Shown here in pieces: positions 54,126-62,834 of a stretch of 64,000 bases of DNA. A program made the translations under genes and the position numbers. This DNA comes from UBA12191 sp964422295 (GTDB lineage Bacteria > Planctomycetota > UBA8108 > UBA1146): positions 1 to 64,000 of the forward strand of contig CAYRAM010000014.1 in NCBI GenBank assembly GCA_964422295.1, in the 5' to 3' direction. Below the pieces are notes generated by a model. That model saw only the letters and a program-made list of their open reading frames with translations, had not been told where the DNA came from and ran no database searches. The number at the start of each line of letters is the position of its first letter. Position 1 is the stretch's first letter.

Positions 54126-55352
54126 ATGTCCAAAAACTCCAATCCCTGGCAACAATCGATGCCTGATGACCAATTTACCCGCATGCGCGACATCCTTGCC
54201 GCTCCCAGCCCGGTGGGTCTGGAAGCAGCGATGACGGAGGGAATCCTCGCTCCGATGTGCGAATCGTTCATGCCTGATGAATGGAAACTGCACCGCTTCA
54301 GAGGAAACGCGGGGATCGTTCTCGATACATGGCCCGATGCTCCTGAAGGTACGATGACGGTGATGGCTATCGGCCACGCCGACAAAATCCGCATGCAAGT
54401 CAGAAGCATCGGTGACGATGGAAAGATCTGGATCAACAGCGATTCATTTTTGCCCATGACTCTGATCGGCCATGAGGTCATTCTGTTCAGTGAAGATCCA
54501 GCTAACCCTGGAAAGTTTCGCAGTATCTCAGGTGGAACTGTCGAAGCCCTTGGCGCAATCCACTTTGCTGAACCACCGATGCGTGATGGAACAAAAGGAA
54601 TCAAAGCCAAACAACTCTACTTGGAGCTGCAACTGAGTGGTGAGGAACGAAAGAAGCAGGTCGAATCCCTGGGAATCCGTTCAGGCGATCCCATTCTTTT
54701 CGATCGCCCGATCCGCAGGGGATTCGGACCCGACAGTTTTGTGGGTGCATATCTCGACAATGGACTAGGTTGTTTTGTTGTTGAGGAAGCCGCTCGACTG
54801 ATTGCAGAGGGCGAGCACCTGAATAATGTCCGCTACCTCGCGGCCTTCGCTGCCTATGAAGAAATAGGAAGATTTGGAAGCAGGGTTTTCGCAGGTGAAA
54901 TGAAACCCGATGTCATCATTGGCGTCGACGTCAATCACGATTATGACGCCGCCCCAGGCATCAGTGATCGTCGGTATACACCACTGAAAATGTCAGACGG
55001 AATGACTCTCTCTGTGGGGGCCATCGCAACGGCAAGTCTGAATGCCATGATCCAGGAAGCGTGCAATGATCAGGAAATCCCTTTCCAGGTCGATGTTTGT
55101 GGCAGGGACACGGGCACCGACGCCATGGCAGGGGTCTTGGCTTCGGTCGATGCTGCCGCGACCAGTATTGGATTCCCCATCAGAAACATGCATACCATCT
55201 CTGAAAGTGCACACACCGGAGATGTCCTTGCGGCGATCCATGCGCTGGAGGCGACGCTGCGACAGATGGATTCCAAAAAGTTGTCCGCAGATCACTTCCG
55301 GAATTCCCATCCAAGGCTTGATCAGGTGACCGAGGTTTCTCACGGACAGTAA
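54126..55352 (+). CDS. M42 family metallopeptidase (glutamyl aminopeptidase/endoglucanase-M type)
   Basis: Start at 54126, with GGAGG six bases upstream; the frame is open from 54033. About 408 residues. M42 metal and active-site residues appear in order: GHADKIRMQV (His), YLDNGLGC (Asp), AAYEEIGRFGSR (two Glu), GVDVNHDYD (Asp) and TISESAHTGDV (His). The middle domain is the family's beta-rich insertion (SGGTVEALGAIHF). It should be a cytosolic di-metal aminopeptidase, often a large assembly. The barrel gene follows by 13 bases. Confidence 0.9.
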   Translation: MSKNSNPWQQSMPDDQFTRMRDILAAPSPVGLEAAMTEGILAPMCESFMPDEWKLHRFRGNAGIVLDTWPDAPEGTMTVMAIGHADKIRMQVRSIGDDGKIWINSDSFLPMTLIGHEVILFSEDPANPGKFRSISGGTVEALGAIHFAEPPMRDGTKGIKAKQLYLELQLSGEERKKQVESLGIRSGDPILFDRPIRRGFGPDSFVGAYLDNGLGCFVVEEAARLIAEGEHLNNVRYLAAFAAYEEIGRFGSRVFAGEMKPDVIIGVDVNHDYDAAPGISDRRYTPLKMSDGMTLSVGAIATASLNAMIQEACNDQEIPFQVDVCGRDTGTDAMAGVLASVDAAATSIGFPIRNMHTISESAHTGDVLAAIHALEATLRQMDSKKLSADHFRNSHPRLDQVTEVSHGQ

Positions 55353-55365
55353 TCCTCTTCGATAG

Positions 55366-56685
55366 ATGGGATGGCAGTTGGCTTCAGTAGTCCTCCTGAT
55401 GGCTCTCCTCGGTGGATTTGCACCATCAGACGATGGTGTTTCTGCTGACCTTCGCCCAACTGATCTCCTGGAAGGCATTGACCATCCTGAACGCTGGCGT
55501 TGGATCCCTGAGCACCGCATGCCAGAGGGAAACCTTATCAAACGCCTCCTGGTTTCATCATTTGTATCCCCCATTTTCTTCTTCGACAGCGATGTAGGGG
55601 CCGGAGGAGGAATTGGAATTACAGACATCGACTTCCTCAACAAACGACGCAGCCAATTTGCAAATACCTGGATCACCTATACCACCGAAGGCCAACAGCG
55701 TTTTTCATTCTCTTGGCGCAAGTGGTTGGCTCACAGAGACTTTCCAGGAAGGGGCAGTTTGCAGGGTGATCGAGACTTCTTTGGCATCTCGGTCGATAAC
55801 TCGATAACACTGACAAGTCGCTTCTTTGGCCTCGGGGCGGATACCCAGCTTGATCAGGAATCTTCTTACACCCGAGAAACCAACTCCCTGACTCTGGGAC
55901 TGCAAAGATCATTGCCGAATACAGGGGGGAATTGGGTCTGGTCGGCAAACCTCTCGATGCAAAAGGACGACATCTCTTCGGGGAGAGTCAGCGACTCATT
56001 CGATACCACTGTGGAGTATCCTGATCTTTCGGCTGAAGCGGATGACTTCGGAGCAATCTGGGTCCTCGCAGGTATTCGCCACGACACCCGAGATGCCCAA
56101 CACCTCCCCTATGAAGGACATTCCATTGGTCTGTCGCTACTGGGTTGTCCCCTAGTTTCCCAAGATAGCGAAGCAGGTGAACTGGATGGAGGGATGATCA
56201 CCAGTTTGACCGCAACCTGGGTCAGCCCTGTTCCTCCGCTTTTCCACTCCGGCGATGACCGCTCGGTAGAAAACCCCCGAATCGATTCCTTCGCCACCCA
56301 TCTGAAGATTTCCGCAACCAGCGGAGAGCTTCCCTTTTGGGCATTACCTTCCTTGGGAGGCAATCAAACCTTGCGGGGGAGTATCGGTGGACGCTGGCGC
56401 GATCGTCATGCATGGACTGCAGGAATTGAATGGCGGCCATGGATTCTCGCTGAGGAACTGCCTATCTACAAACAGATGCTGCTGGAACGTGCAGGGATCG
56501 CCCTTTTTCTCGATGCCGGATCTGTCTCGAATGACTTCGACCAACTCTTTTCCGAAAGAGTCCATTACAGTTACGGTATTGGTTTGCGATTCACATTCGA
56601 GAGACAGGCACTCTTCCGGGCAGATCTGGGCAGATCGGATGAAGGTGAAGTAAATATCAGCATCGGTTACGGATTACCTTTTTGA
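55366..56685 (+). CDS. Omp85/BamA-TamA-like outer-membrane beta-barrel protein
   Basis: 439 residues. Signal peptide (MGWQLASVVLLMALLGGF), no POTRA-length N-terminal region, then about 360 residues of alternating strands (ANTWITYTTEGQQRFSFSWR, FGLGADTQLDQESSYTRE, VLAGIRHDTRDAQ). LGGNQTLRGSIGGRWRD matches the conserved Omp85 lid-lock region (usually VRGF/Y), and the chain ends with Phe. It resembles the surface-antigen D15/patatin-type barrels that occur without POTRA domains. Substrate unknown. The convergent aat gene starts 14 bases after its stop. Confidence 0.83.
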   Translation: MGWQLASVVLLMALLGGFAPSDDGVSADLRPTDLLEGIDHPERWRWIPEHRMPEGNLIKRLLVSSFVSPIFFFDSDVGAGGGIGITDIDFLNKRRSQFANTWITYTTEGQQRFSFSWRKWLAHRDFPGRGSLQGDRDFFGISVDNSITLTSRFFGLGADTQLDQESSYTRETNSLTLGLQRSLPNTGGNWVWSANLSMQKDDISSGRVSDSFDTTVEYPDLSAEADDFGAIWVLAGIRHDTRDAQHLPYEGHSIGLSLLGCPLVSQDSEAGELDGGMITSLTATWVSPVPPLFHSGDDRSVENPRIDSFATHLKISATSGELPFWALPSLGGNQTLRGSIGGRWRDRHAWTAGIEWRPWILAEELPIYKQMLLERAGIALFLDAGSVSNDFDQLFSERVHYSYGIGLRFTFERQALFRADLGRSDEGEVNISIGYGLPF

Positions 56686-56699
56686 CCTGCACCACCTGA

Positions 56700-57377
56700 T
56701 CAAAATTGCGGGAATGGTTTGCTGCGCCACTCCAATGGCGGAGACTGCTGCGACAGTACGCTGGCAAAAACTTCATCGCTGACAACGCGTCCCCCAAAGC
56801 GCTCCATGTGTGGTGTTTGTTGTTGGCAATCGAGAGCACCGTAACCCAGGTTGGCCAAGTGCTCGGCGAGTGCAACGATACAGAGTTTGCTAGCCCCCGT
56901 CTCGAGGTGAAACATGCTCTCGCCGGCAAATACCCCACCCACCGACAAGCCGTAAACCCCGCCCACCAAGCGGCCTCGATCGTCCCATGCTTCCACGGAG
57001 TGAGCGAAACCCAATCCGTGCAACTGCCCAAACAACTCCTCAATATCTCGGCAGATCCATGTCTCCCGACGATCCGCGCACGCTTCAACTACCGCTCTGA
57101 ATGCCACATCCGTTGTCAGTCGAAAAGGTTTTTTCTTACGAAGTTTTTGTAGCGATTTAGGAACATGAAAATCTTCGAGAAAAATCACCGCACGCTCAAA
57201 CGGACGGATCCAAAAGATGCGGCCATCACGATGATCCGCCATCGGGAAACAGCGTTCCGTATAGGCTCGAAGCACCCTGGCCGGACTGACCGGGATTCCT
57301 TCTTCATCGCGTATCCGACGAATCGGCTTCAAAGGGCTGCCTCTTTTCAATGAGAGAGACTGAACAGATCTCCCCAT
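56700..57377 (-). CDS. aat: Leucyl/phenylalanyl-tRNA-protein transferase
   Basis: 225 residues. Aat signatures: RVLRAYTERCFPMADHRDGR, IFWIRPFERAVI, FRLTTDVAFRAVVEACADRR, TWI and FGQLHGLGFAHSVEAWDDRG, LVGGVYGLSVGGVFAGESMF, CQQQTPHMERFGG. The enzyme adds Leu or Phe to N-terminal Arg/Lys of proteins, marking them for ClpS/ClpAP. The N-terminal 25 residues are basic and lack the usual start motif, so the true start may be slightly further in. Confidence 0.94.
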   Translation of the reverse strand: MGRSVQSLSLKRGSPLKPIRRIRDEEGIPVSPARVLRAYTERCFPMADHRDGRIFWIRPFERAVIFLEDFHVPKSLQKLRKKKPFRLTTDVAFRAVVEACADRRETWICRDIEELFGQLHGLGFAHSVEAWDDRGRLVGGVYGLSVGGVFAGESMFHLETGASKLCIVALAEHLANLGYGALDCQQQTPHMERFGGRVVSDEVFASVLSQQSPPLEWRSKPFPQF

Positions 57378-57411
57378 GATATCCCATCAGAGAACTATTT
57401 CATCTGCAGCG

Positions 57412-58362
57412 TTACATCGACGTACTCGAGACGGATACTCCGGATTTGTCAAAGTTGATGCTCCTCCAGCTTTTAGGGAAGTATTCGAGAGTGCCCAGAT
57501 CTCTCTTGATCTCATCCAATTGAGAAGGGGTGCCCATCTCGAAGAAAAACCCCGGAAGAGATGTCCAGAGCAGCGCGCTTTCAGCGAACGCCTCCCCTGC
57601 ATTATTCTGCCATGTCAAAATTACCGGATCCCCCAAAGACGCATCGGCAAACTCTACTGGCGTTGCCTCCACCGATGAAGCTGCACCCTTCTCGATTGAA
57701 AACCGCCATGGAAAGCGGTGAATCACAGTATTATGCCTTCCTGAAAAGACCGGTTTGCCTCCATACAATAGTCCGCCGGATGGATTCATTGAGTCTTTGA
57801 ATTCTGTCGCCTGAAAGTCCCCTGATTGCATGGGTTCTCTGACATCGAATTTGTACACGTTTGCCATCTTTAATTCATTGTCATCAAAACTGCTTTGGAT
57901 GAACACATCGGTTGGATCATCGCGCCAGCCTGTCGTCAATTGGTGCACGATCCTTCGATCTCCAGACTCCATTACGAGGAATAGCACCTTCCCCGGCGAA
58001 AATTTGTCGCTGCGCAATAGTTGATGGATTTCAGCGGGAGACATCCCTTTGACTCCCGGACGATCAATGAACCACTGACCCGGGATATACATGATGGGCA
58101 TCGGGTTATAGTCGGAAAAAACTATATCTTGGAGTAACACCTCTGTGGCATTGTCAAAACTCGCCTCCAACAGAGGAGTTCCCAAGTGAACCAATCCCAG
58201 CCTTGACGTTTCTATCGTCTTCCCGCCCTCAACAGATTGATCGACCTTGCCTGAGATAGAAAAGGTGATCTCACTGGTCACATGCATATGCGTGGAAACT
58301 CTGCCGCAACCTGACTCTAAAAAAACGGTCATTGCTATCACTGACATCAAAAATTGCTTCAA
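57412..58362 (-). CDS. Lipoprotein of an uncharacterised tandem family, copy 1 (TTG start)
   Basis: Start set at TTG 58362: AAGGAG lies five bases before it and the product then begins with a clean lipoprotein signal (MKQFLMSVIAMTVFLESGC). The open frame continues to 58536, but those codons overlap a different remnant and look non-coding. 316 residues. It shares its whole plan with 58548-59525: LGLVHLGTPLLEASF near the start, GMSPAEIHQLL, RIVHQL and GWRDDPTDVFI in the middle. I do not recognise the family. Both copies probably sit in a membrane by their lipid. The gene lies just upstream of aat. Confidence 0.75.
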   Translation of the reverse strand: MKQFLMSVIAMTVFLESGCGRVSTHMHVTSEITFSISGKVDQSVEGGKTIETSRLGLVHLGTPLLEASFDNATEVLLQDIVFSDYNPMPIMYIPGQWFIDRPGVKGMSPAEIHQLLRSDKFSPGKVLFLVMESGDRRIVHQLTTGWRDDPTDVFIQSSFDDNELKMANVYKFDVREPMQSGDFQATEFKDSMNPSGGLLYGGKPVFSGRHNTVIHRFPWRFSIEKGAASSVEATPVEFADASLGDPVILTWQNNAGEAFAESALLWTSLPGFFFEMGTPSQLDEIKRDLGTLEYFPKSWRSINFDKSGVSVSSTSM

Positions 58363-58375
58363 AACTACTCCTTGT

Positions 58376-58579
58376 TCAATCACCTGAATCCCGCGGAGGA
58401 TTCTGCTGCCGATAGAGTTCAAATTGATCGTCGCCATAAACCACTCTATTCCAACTGATTTGACGAGTTCCCAGGTTTTCAATGCTCGCCTTGATATCTT
58501 CGAGGGGTGCTGGGGTCTCTCCAACACTGTCATCAAGCCCCGTTTCTTTAGAGCGACCCTCTACTTCCAGAGTGCCCAC
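58376..58579 (-). pseudogene. Probable C-terminal remnant of a third member of the tandem lipoprotein family
   Basis: A frame shifted by one relative to the end of 58548-59525 stays open from about 58621 to TGA 58376; its first possible start is GTG 58579. It encodes PLEDIKASIENLGTRQISW, which lines up with QLDEIKRDLGTLEYFPKSW at the C-terminus of copy 1, after GTLEVEG that fits GFFFEMG there. The end of copy 2 is already complete relative to copy 1, so this looks like the tail of a deleted third copy. Alternatives are a frameshifted extension of copy 2 or a short coupled gene. Confidence 0.4.
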
Positions 58580-59525
58580 CCCTGCTGAACACTTCAGTGG
58601 ATTGCTTGAAACCGGCGTATTTCAAACTTTTGAAACTGTTCCTGATCACCCTAATTCGGTCTTGCGCTTCAAGCTCAAGGTGTAACCCCGGTGCTGATGG
58701 CCAAAGATAGGATTTTTCACCGACCATTTCGCCGTTGTCCGTTTTCCAGGTTGCGACCACTGTCTGGACCAACCACTTGTCAGAATAGATGGGGTTGGGA
58801 GGAATACCCTGTCGCGCTCTTCTGGTGATCAGGTATGAGCGCTCCTTCATTCGAAGACAACCATCGTTGAAGGATTGTATCCTTTCAGTCGGAAATAAAG
58901 GATCCCCGACATGGAGGACGTCACTCGACTCCATCCGATTCCAAATTTTTACGCCCTTCGATGAATCATCTGTCGGTTCGAGTAAAGTTCTGATTTCAAA
59001 CTGATTTCTATTGCGTTCATTTTGCTCGGGTTGGCCCTGCCAAGAGTACAGCAGAAAAACTGCATCCGGATCATCCCTGTAACCAATCCTGAATCGATGA
59101 GCGATTCTTCCCTCTTCCGTTTCAGCCACCAGATATACTGTATTTCCAGGCTGTAAAGAATCGCTGCCGATTTGTTCCAGGAAGTCTTCCGCTGACATTC
59201 CCTTTGATTTTTCTGACCTCAGGGCGAATTGCAAAAACATCTGAGGGCTTAATTGCAAGAATGGAGAATCGTCAGAGTCTTTAAATGTAATATCGCTGAT
59301 ATAAATTTCTTCTTCGCCAACGTAGTTTGCTTCCAGCAACGGCGCGCCCAGATGAACCTCTCCCAATACCGCTGTGTTGATCGTCACTCCGCCGGTCACC
59401 GGGTTTTGTACTTCAGCTGCAACGATCAGCTTTGCTGAACTTTCCGATGGAGCGCAGCCCACCATCAGAAACGGGACTACTGCCATCAAAATCAGGAGTA
59501 ATAAGGACCGCTGAGACAATTTCAT
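58548..59525 (-). CDS. Lipoprotein of the uncharacterised tandem family, copy 2
   Basis: Start at ATG 59525 with GGAG five bases upstream (a GTG just before is less likely). About 325 residues with a lipoprotein signal (MKLSQRSLLLLILMAVVPFL, lipobox MVGC). It is paralogous to 57412-58362: LGEVHLGAPLLEANY, GMSAEDFLEQI, RIAHRFRIGYRDDPDAVFLL. The domain appears beta-rich with no catalytic motif visible. The C-terminus runs into the shifted frame of the remnant at 58376-58579. Function unknown. Confidence 0.77.
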   Translation of the reverse strand: MKLSQRSLLLLILMAVVPFLMVGCAPSESSAKLIVAAEVQNPVTGGVTINTAVLGEVHLGAPLLEANYVGEEEIYISDITFKDSDDSPFLQLSPQMFLQFALRSEKSKGMSAEDFLEQIGSDSLQPGNTVYLVAETEEGRIAHRFRIGYRDDPDAVFLLYSWQGQPEQNERNRNQFEIRTLLEPTDDSSKGVKIWNRMESSDVLHVGDPLFPTERIQSFNDGCLRMKERSYLITRRARQGIPPNPIYSDKWLVQTVVATWKTDNGEMVGEKSYLWPSAPGLHLELEAQDRIRVIRNSFKSLKYAGFKQSTEVFSRGGHSGSRGSL

Positions 59526-59571
59526 CACAACTCCAATTAGATCCTCTAAAAGCAGTTTCCTGAGCGGGCAA

Positions 59572-59955
59572 TCAGGATTGTAACAGTAAGTATGCGTAGA
59601 TCAGCATGCCCCCGATGCCGAGAACCAGGATCCCGATCCCGGGAGGCGCCTTCTTCATTATTTTGACCGAAATCCGTATCAGGCTTTCGGATCGAAATAC
59701 TCCTATCGCACATTTGATCGTCGTCACCCATGCGAGAAGACTCAAGATTCCGTTTAGATCCCACGCCGGCTTGGGATTTTCTGAAATAGCCAGTACGCCG
59801 ATCACCAGCCAAGTGAAAAAAAGAACTCTGACTTTGGTCGTATTCTGGGTGAATTCTTCCACCCATCGCAGGAACGGTTCCCTGCGCAGCAGAAGCGGCA
59901 CGCCCACAGAAATCTCCCAGATTGCCATAATCAGACAAAAATGCTCGGGGCTCAT
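59572..59955 (-). CDS. Small integral membrane protein
   Basis: Start at 59955 (MSPEHFCLIMAIWEISVGVP), removing an unsupported N-terminal stretch that would overlap the divergent rarD gene. About 127 residues with four predicted membrane segments (4-20, 43-58, 67-84, 105-124) and a basic loop before the last (IRISVKIMKKAPPG). No family recognised. It is upstream of the tandem lipoprotein genes on the same strand, with a 46-base gap. Confidence 0.65.
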   Translation of the reverse strand: MSPEHFCLIMAIWEISVGVPLLLRREPFLRWVEEFTQNTTKVRVLFFTWLVIGVLAISENPKPAWDLNGILSLLAWVTTIKCAIGVFRSESLIRISVKIMKKAPPGIGILVLGIGGMLIYAYLLLQS

Positions 59956-60005
59956 CTTCCTACTTCCCGTGACAAGGTCCACATCCGATGCGATGCTTGA
60001 TCGCC

Positions 60006-60923
60006 ATGGATGATAAGTCGCCAATGCCCACAGAGAAAGAACGGCTTGCCGGGGTCATGGAAGGCCTAGGTGCATATCTTTGGTGGGGAATTGTCACCAC
60101 CGTTTACTTTCGCTGGGTTCGGGAATCAACTCCACTGGAGTTGCTGGCTTGGAGAGTTCTCGCCGGCCTTCCGGTCATCCTGTTGATCCTGTCGTTGCGT
60201 TCGGAATTGGGACATTTGCGAAAGGTGTTTCGATCCCCGCGGGCAATCGGGCTGTTGCTCTGCTCTGCCCTGCTGATCATGGCCAACTGGTTAACTTTCA
60301 TCTATTCGGTGGTCGAGGCGCGAGTTTCTGAAGCAAGCCTCGGCTACTACATCAATCCACTTGTTTCGGTGGCCCTTGGGGCAGCCTTTCTCAATGAAAA
60401 GTTGCGACTGTTGCAATGGTTGGCTGTGTTTGTCGCTGCAAGCGGGGTAGCCATCTTCACATTCCTGGAAGGATCCCTGCCCTGGATCAGTCTGGTACTC
60501 GCATTCTCATTCGCTCTATACGGTCTGATTCGCAAACAGGTCAAAGCGTCTGCAGAAATTGGCCTCGCAGTGGAAATGACACTGCTATTTCTGCCAATGC
60601 TAATGCTGCAGATCTACTTGGATAATGAGGGTGTCACGGTCTTCATGAAATCAACTGAGATCACGGTGTGGCTGCTGTTGGGTGGTTTTGTAACTGTGAT
60701 CCCCTTATGGCTCTTTGCCCGAGCAGCCAAAAAACTGCAACTGACCACCGTGGGATTGATGCAATACCTGGCTCCTACCGCACAATTGATGGTCGCCATC
60801 TTCTACATCGGTGAAGATCCGGGCACAAAGTGGATCCCTCTCACCTTGATTATGGTGGCACTGGCGATTTACAGTGGGGATTCCATTCGATTCCATCGCA
60901 AGAGCACGAATGGTGTTCCCTGA
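60006..60923 (+). CDS. rarD: EamA family transporter RarD
   Basis: Start at 60006 (MDDKSPMPTEKERLAGVMEG); an upstream ATG at 59988 is possible. About 305 residues with ten membrane helices in two EamA halves. RarD features: GVMEGLGAYLWWGIVTTVYF, ELLAWRVLAGLPVILLIL, NWLTFIYSVVEARVSEASLG, YYINPLVSVALGAAFLNEKL, PLWLFARAAKKLQLTTVGLM and QYLAPTAQLMVAIF. RarD is named for chloramphenicol sensitivity, but its substrate is unknown. It stands in front of the MoxR operon with a 35-base gap. Confidence 0.92.
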   Translation: MDDKSPMPTEKERLAGVMEGLGAYLWWGIVTTVYFRWVRESTPLELLAWRVLAGLPVILLILSLRSELGHLRKVFRSPRAIGLLLCSALLIMANWLTFIYSVVEARVSEASLGYYINPLVSVALGAAFLNEKLRLLQWLAVFVAASGVAIFTFLEGSLPWISLVLAFSFALYGLIRKQVKASAEIGLAVEMTLLFLPMLMLQIYLDNEGVTVFMKSTEITVWLLLGGFVTVIPLWLFARAAKKLQLTTVGLMQYLAPTAQLMVAIFYIGEDPGTKWIPLTLIMVALAIYSGDSIRFHRKSTNGVP

Positions 60924-60958
60924 GAGCCTCTGTCCGATCAAATTAGGTCCCACTGGAA

Positions 60959-61963
60959 ATGGACATCACCTTGCCAGCACCCGAAAACATCGAAACCGCA
61001 CCATCGCCCTTCGCAGAAAAAGTCCGCGATCACGTGCGAAAAACTGTGGTCGGTCAAAATCTTGTCCTTGAACGGGGTTTGATCTCGCTGCTGACCGGCG
61101 GTCACCTTCTTCTGGAAGGGGTACCCGGAACGGCAAAGACGCTTCTGGTGCAATCTCTGGCACACGCCATCGAACTTCAATTCGGCAGGGTTCAATTCAC
61201 CATCGACCTGCTGCCATCCGACATCGTCGGCTCAGAGATTCTTGACAAAGACAGTGGCGAGTTCCGAACACACAAAGGCCCCATCTTTACCAATCTGCTC
61301 CTCGCCGATGAAATCAATCGCGCTTCACCAAAGGTGCAATCCGCTCTCCTCGAAGCGATGCAGGAGAGAAAGGTCACCATAGGTGAAACCACTTACACCC
61401 TACCCAGCCCCTTCCTCGTCATTGCTACCCAAAACCCTGTCGAGCAGTCGGGGACCTTTGAACTTCCAGAAGCACAGTTGGACCGATTCCTGATGCGTCA
61501 TCGATTGACCTATCTCGAAGCGGATGACGAATCGGAAGTGTTAAAGAGAGCATTGGAATTGAAACTTCGCCGCTCGGAGGATGGTGGTGCGATGCCGATG
61601 TCCGCTTTTGATGCCATCGACAAAAGTTCTCCCATGAGGGTCACCGACCTGACCGCAGCCATGGAAAAAGTCCTCGAAATCCACGTCAGCGATGTCTTCG
61701 TGCGGCACTGTGTAGACCTGGTCAATAAGACACGATCCCATCCCGACATCGAATTGGGTGGCTCACCCCGGGCAGGCATCGCGCTGGTGACTGCTTCGCG
61801 AGCACGTGCATTCCTCCACGGCCGAGATTATGTCGTCCCTGAAGACATCTTTGCCCTTGCAGATGACATCTTGCTTCACCGGATTCGCCTCTCTTACGAA
61901 GCGGTGGCCCGTGGACGTCGCGATGAAGATGTCCTCGCAGAAATCCTGGATCAGTTGGCCTGA
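60959..61963 (+). CDS. MoxR family AAA+ ATPase
   Basis: 334 residues. Walker A GVPGTAKT (54-61), Walker B LLLADEINR (113-121), then ALLEAMQERKVTIG, FLVIATQNPVEQSGTFELPE and AQLDRFLMRHRLTY, all MoxR hallmarks. The C-terminal lid has LGGSPRAGIALVTASRARAF and YVVPEDIFALADDILLHRI. MoxR proteins act as chaperones for VWA-domain partners. The following DUF58, membrane and VWA genes are such partners; the gaps are 13 bases or less, so this is one operon. Confidence 0.95.
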   Translation: MDITLPAPENIETAPSPFAEKVRDHVRKTVVGQNLVLERGLISLLTGGHLLLEGVPGTAKTLLVQSLAHAIELQFGRVQFTIDLLPSDIVGSEILDKDSGEFRTHKGPIFTNLLLADEINRASPKVQSALLEAMQERKVTIGETTYTLPSPFLVIATQNPVEQSGTFELPEAQLDRFLMRHRLTYLEADDESEVLKRALELKLRRSEDGGAMPMSAFDAIDKSSPMRVTDLTAAMEKVLEIHVSDVFVRHCVDLVNKTRSHPDIELGGSPRAGIALVTASRARAFLHGRDYVVPEDIFALADDILLHRIRLSYEAVARGRRDEDVLAEILDQLA

Positions 61964-61976
61964 GGGGATACTCGAG

Positions 61977-62834
61977 ATGGGTACCGAAGTCTCCCTGCCT
62001 CCACCAGAAGCCCTCGGTCATCACGAGTTTGAGATGGTCGTTCGCAAACTCGCCAATGACCTCGCGCACGGTGCCGATGAAAGCATCTTCGTCGGTAGTG
62101 GATTGGAGTACGCCCAGTCTCGCCCGTATGAACCCGGTGATCCGATTCCTTCGATGGACTGGAAAATCAGTGCTCGCACCGGCACCCCTTACGTCAAGGA
62201 GTACGACACCCTGAAAAGGGTTCCGGTGCAGATCGTCGTCGATACTTCGGGATCGATGGTCAAAACCTCCGGTCCTCTTTCCAAATATTCGATGGCGACC
62301 TGGATCGCTGCAGCCATCGGAATGGTCGCCCAGCGACGGATGAGCCCAACTCGCCTGATCGGTGGCGGCACCCGGCAACTCCCTTCTCAAACGAGTCTCT
62401 CCCGGGGGGCTCTACAGCAAGCCATCGAAGCATTACGACACCCCAATGACGAAGAGAAGACTCGCATCGCCGACGCACTCGATTGGGTGCGAGCGACAAC
62501 CCTGCAAAGATCGGTGGTTTTCGTACTCTCCGATCTCCATGATCCAGAAGTCATCGACTCATGCCGCCGGCTCTCACAAGGACACGACGTCGCTGTCATC
62601 GAGTTTCAGGATCCTGCTGAAAGTGGTCTCACGCGTGGAGGCTTCTATCGCGGTTCCGAAGCGGAGACGGGGCAATCCTTCCTCGGGAGCTCCCGCACCG
62701 ATTGGGGAATCGACACCGAAAAGGGTCGAAGAGGGGAATTGGCGGAAGGCGGCATCGATCATCTCTTGCTCAAAACAGATCAGGATTTCATCTCGCCAGT
62801 TCGTCGCTTCCTCAGTGACAGGGGGCGAGGATGA
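61977..62834 (+). CDS. DUF58 domain protein
   Basis: Start at 61977 with AGGGG nine bases upstream; the frame opens inside the moxR gene. About 285 residues. The DUF58 core is visible: FVGSGLEYAQSRPYEPGD, MDWKISARTGTPYVKEYD, then a VWA-like fold with VDTSGSM (MIDAS-type DxSxS) and FVLSDLHDPEVI. DUF58 proteins accompany MoxR in Bat-type (aerotolerance) or related envelope operons. The stop overlaps the next start (ATGA). Confidence 0.93.
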   Translation: MGTEVSLPPPEALGHHEFEMVVRKLANDLAHGADESIFVGSGLEYAQSRPYEPGDPIPSMDWKISARTGTPYVKEYDTLKRVPVQIVVDTSGSMVKTSGPLSKYSMATWIAAAIGMVAQRRMSPTRLIGGGTRQLPSQTSLSRGALQQAIEALRHPNDEEKTRIADALDWVRATTLQRSVVFVLSDLHDPEVIDSCRRLSQGHDVAVIEFQDPAESGLTRGGFYRGSEAETGQSFLGSSRTDWGIDTEKGRRGELAEGGIDHLLLKTDQDFISPVRRFLSDRGRG

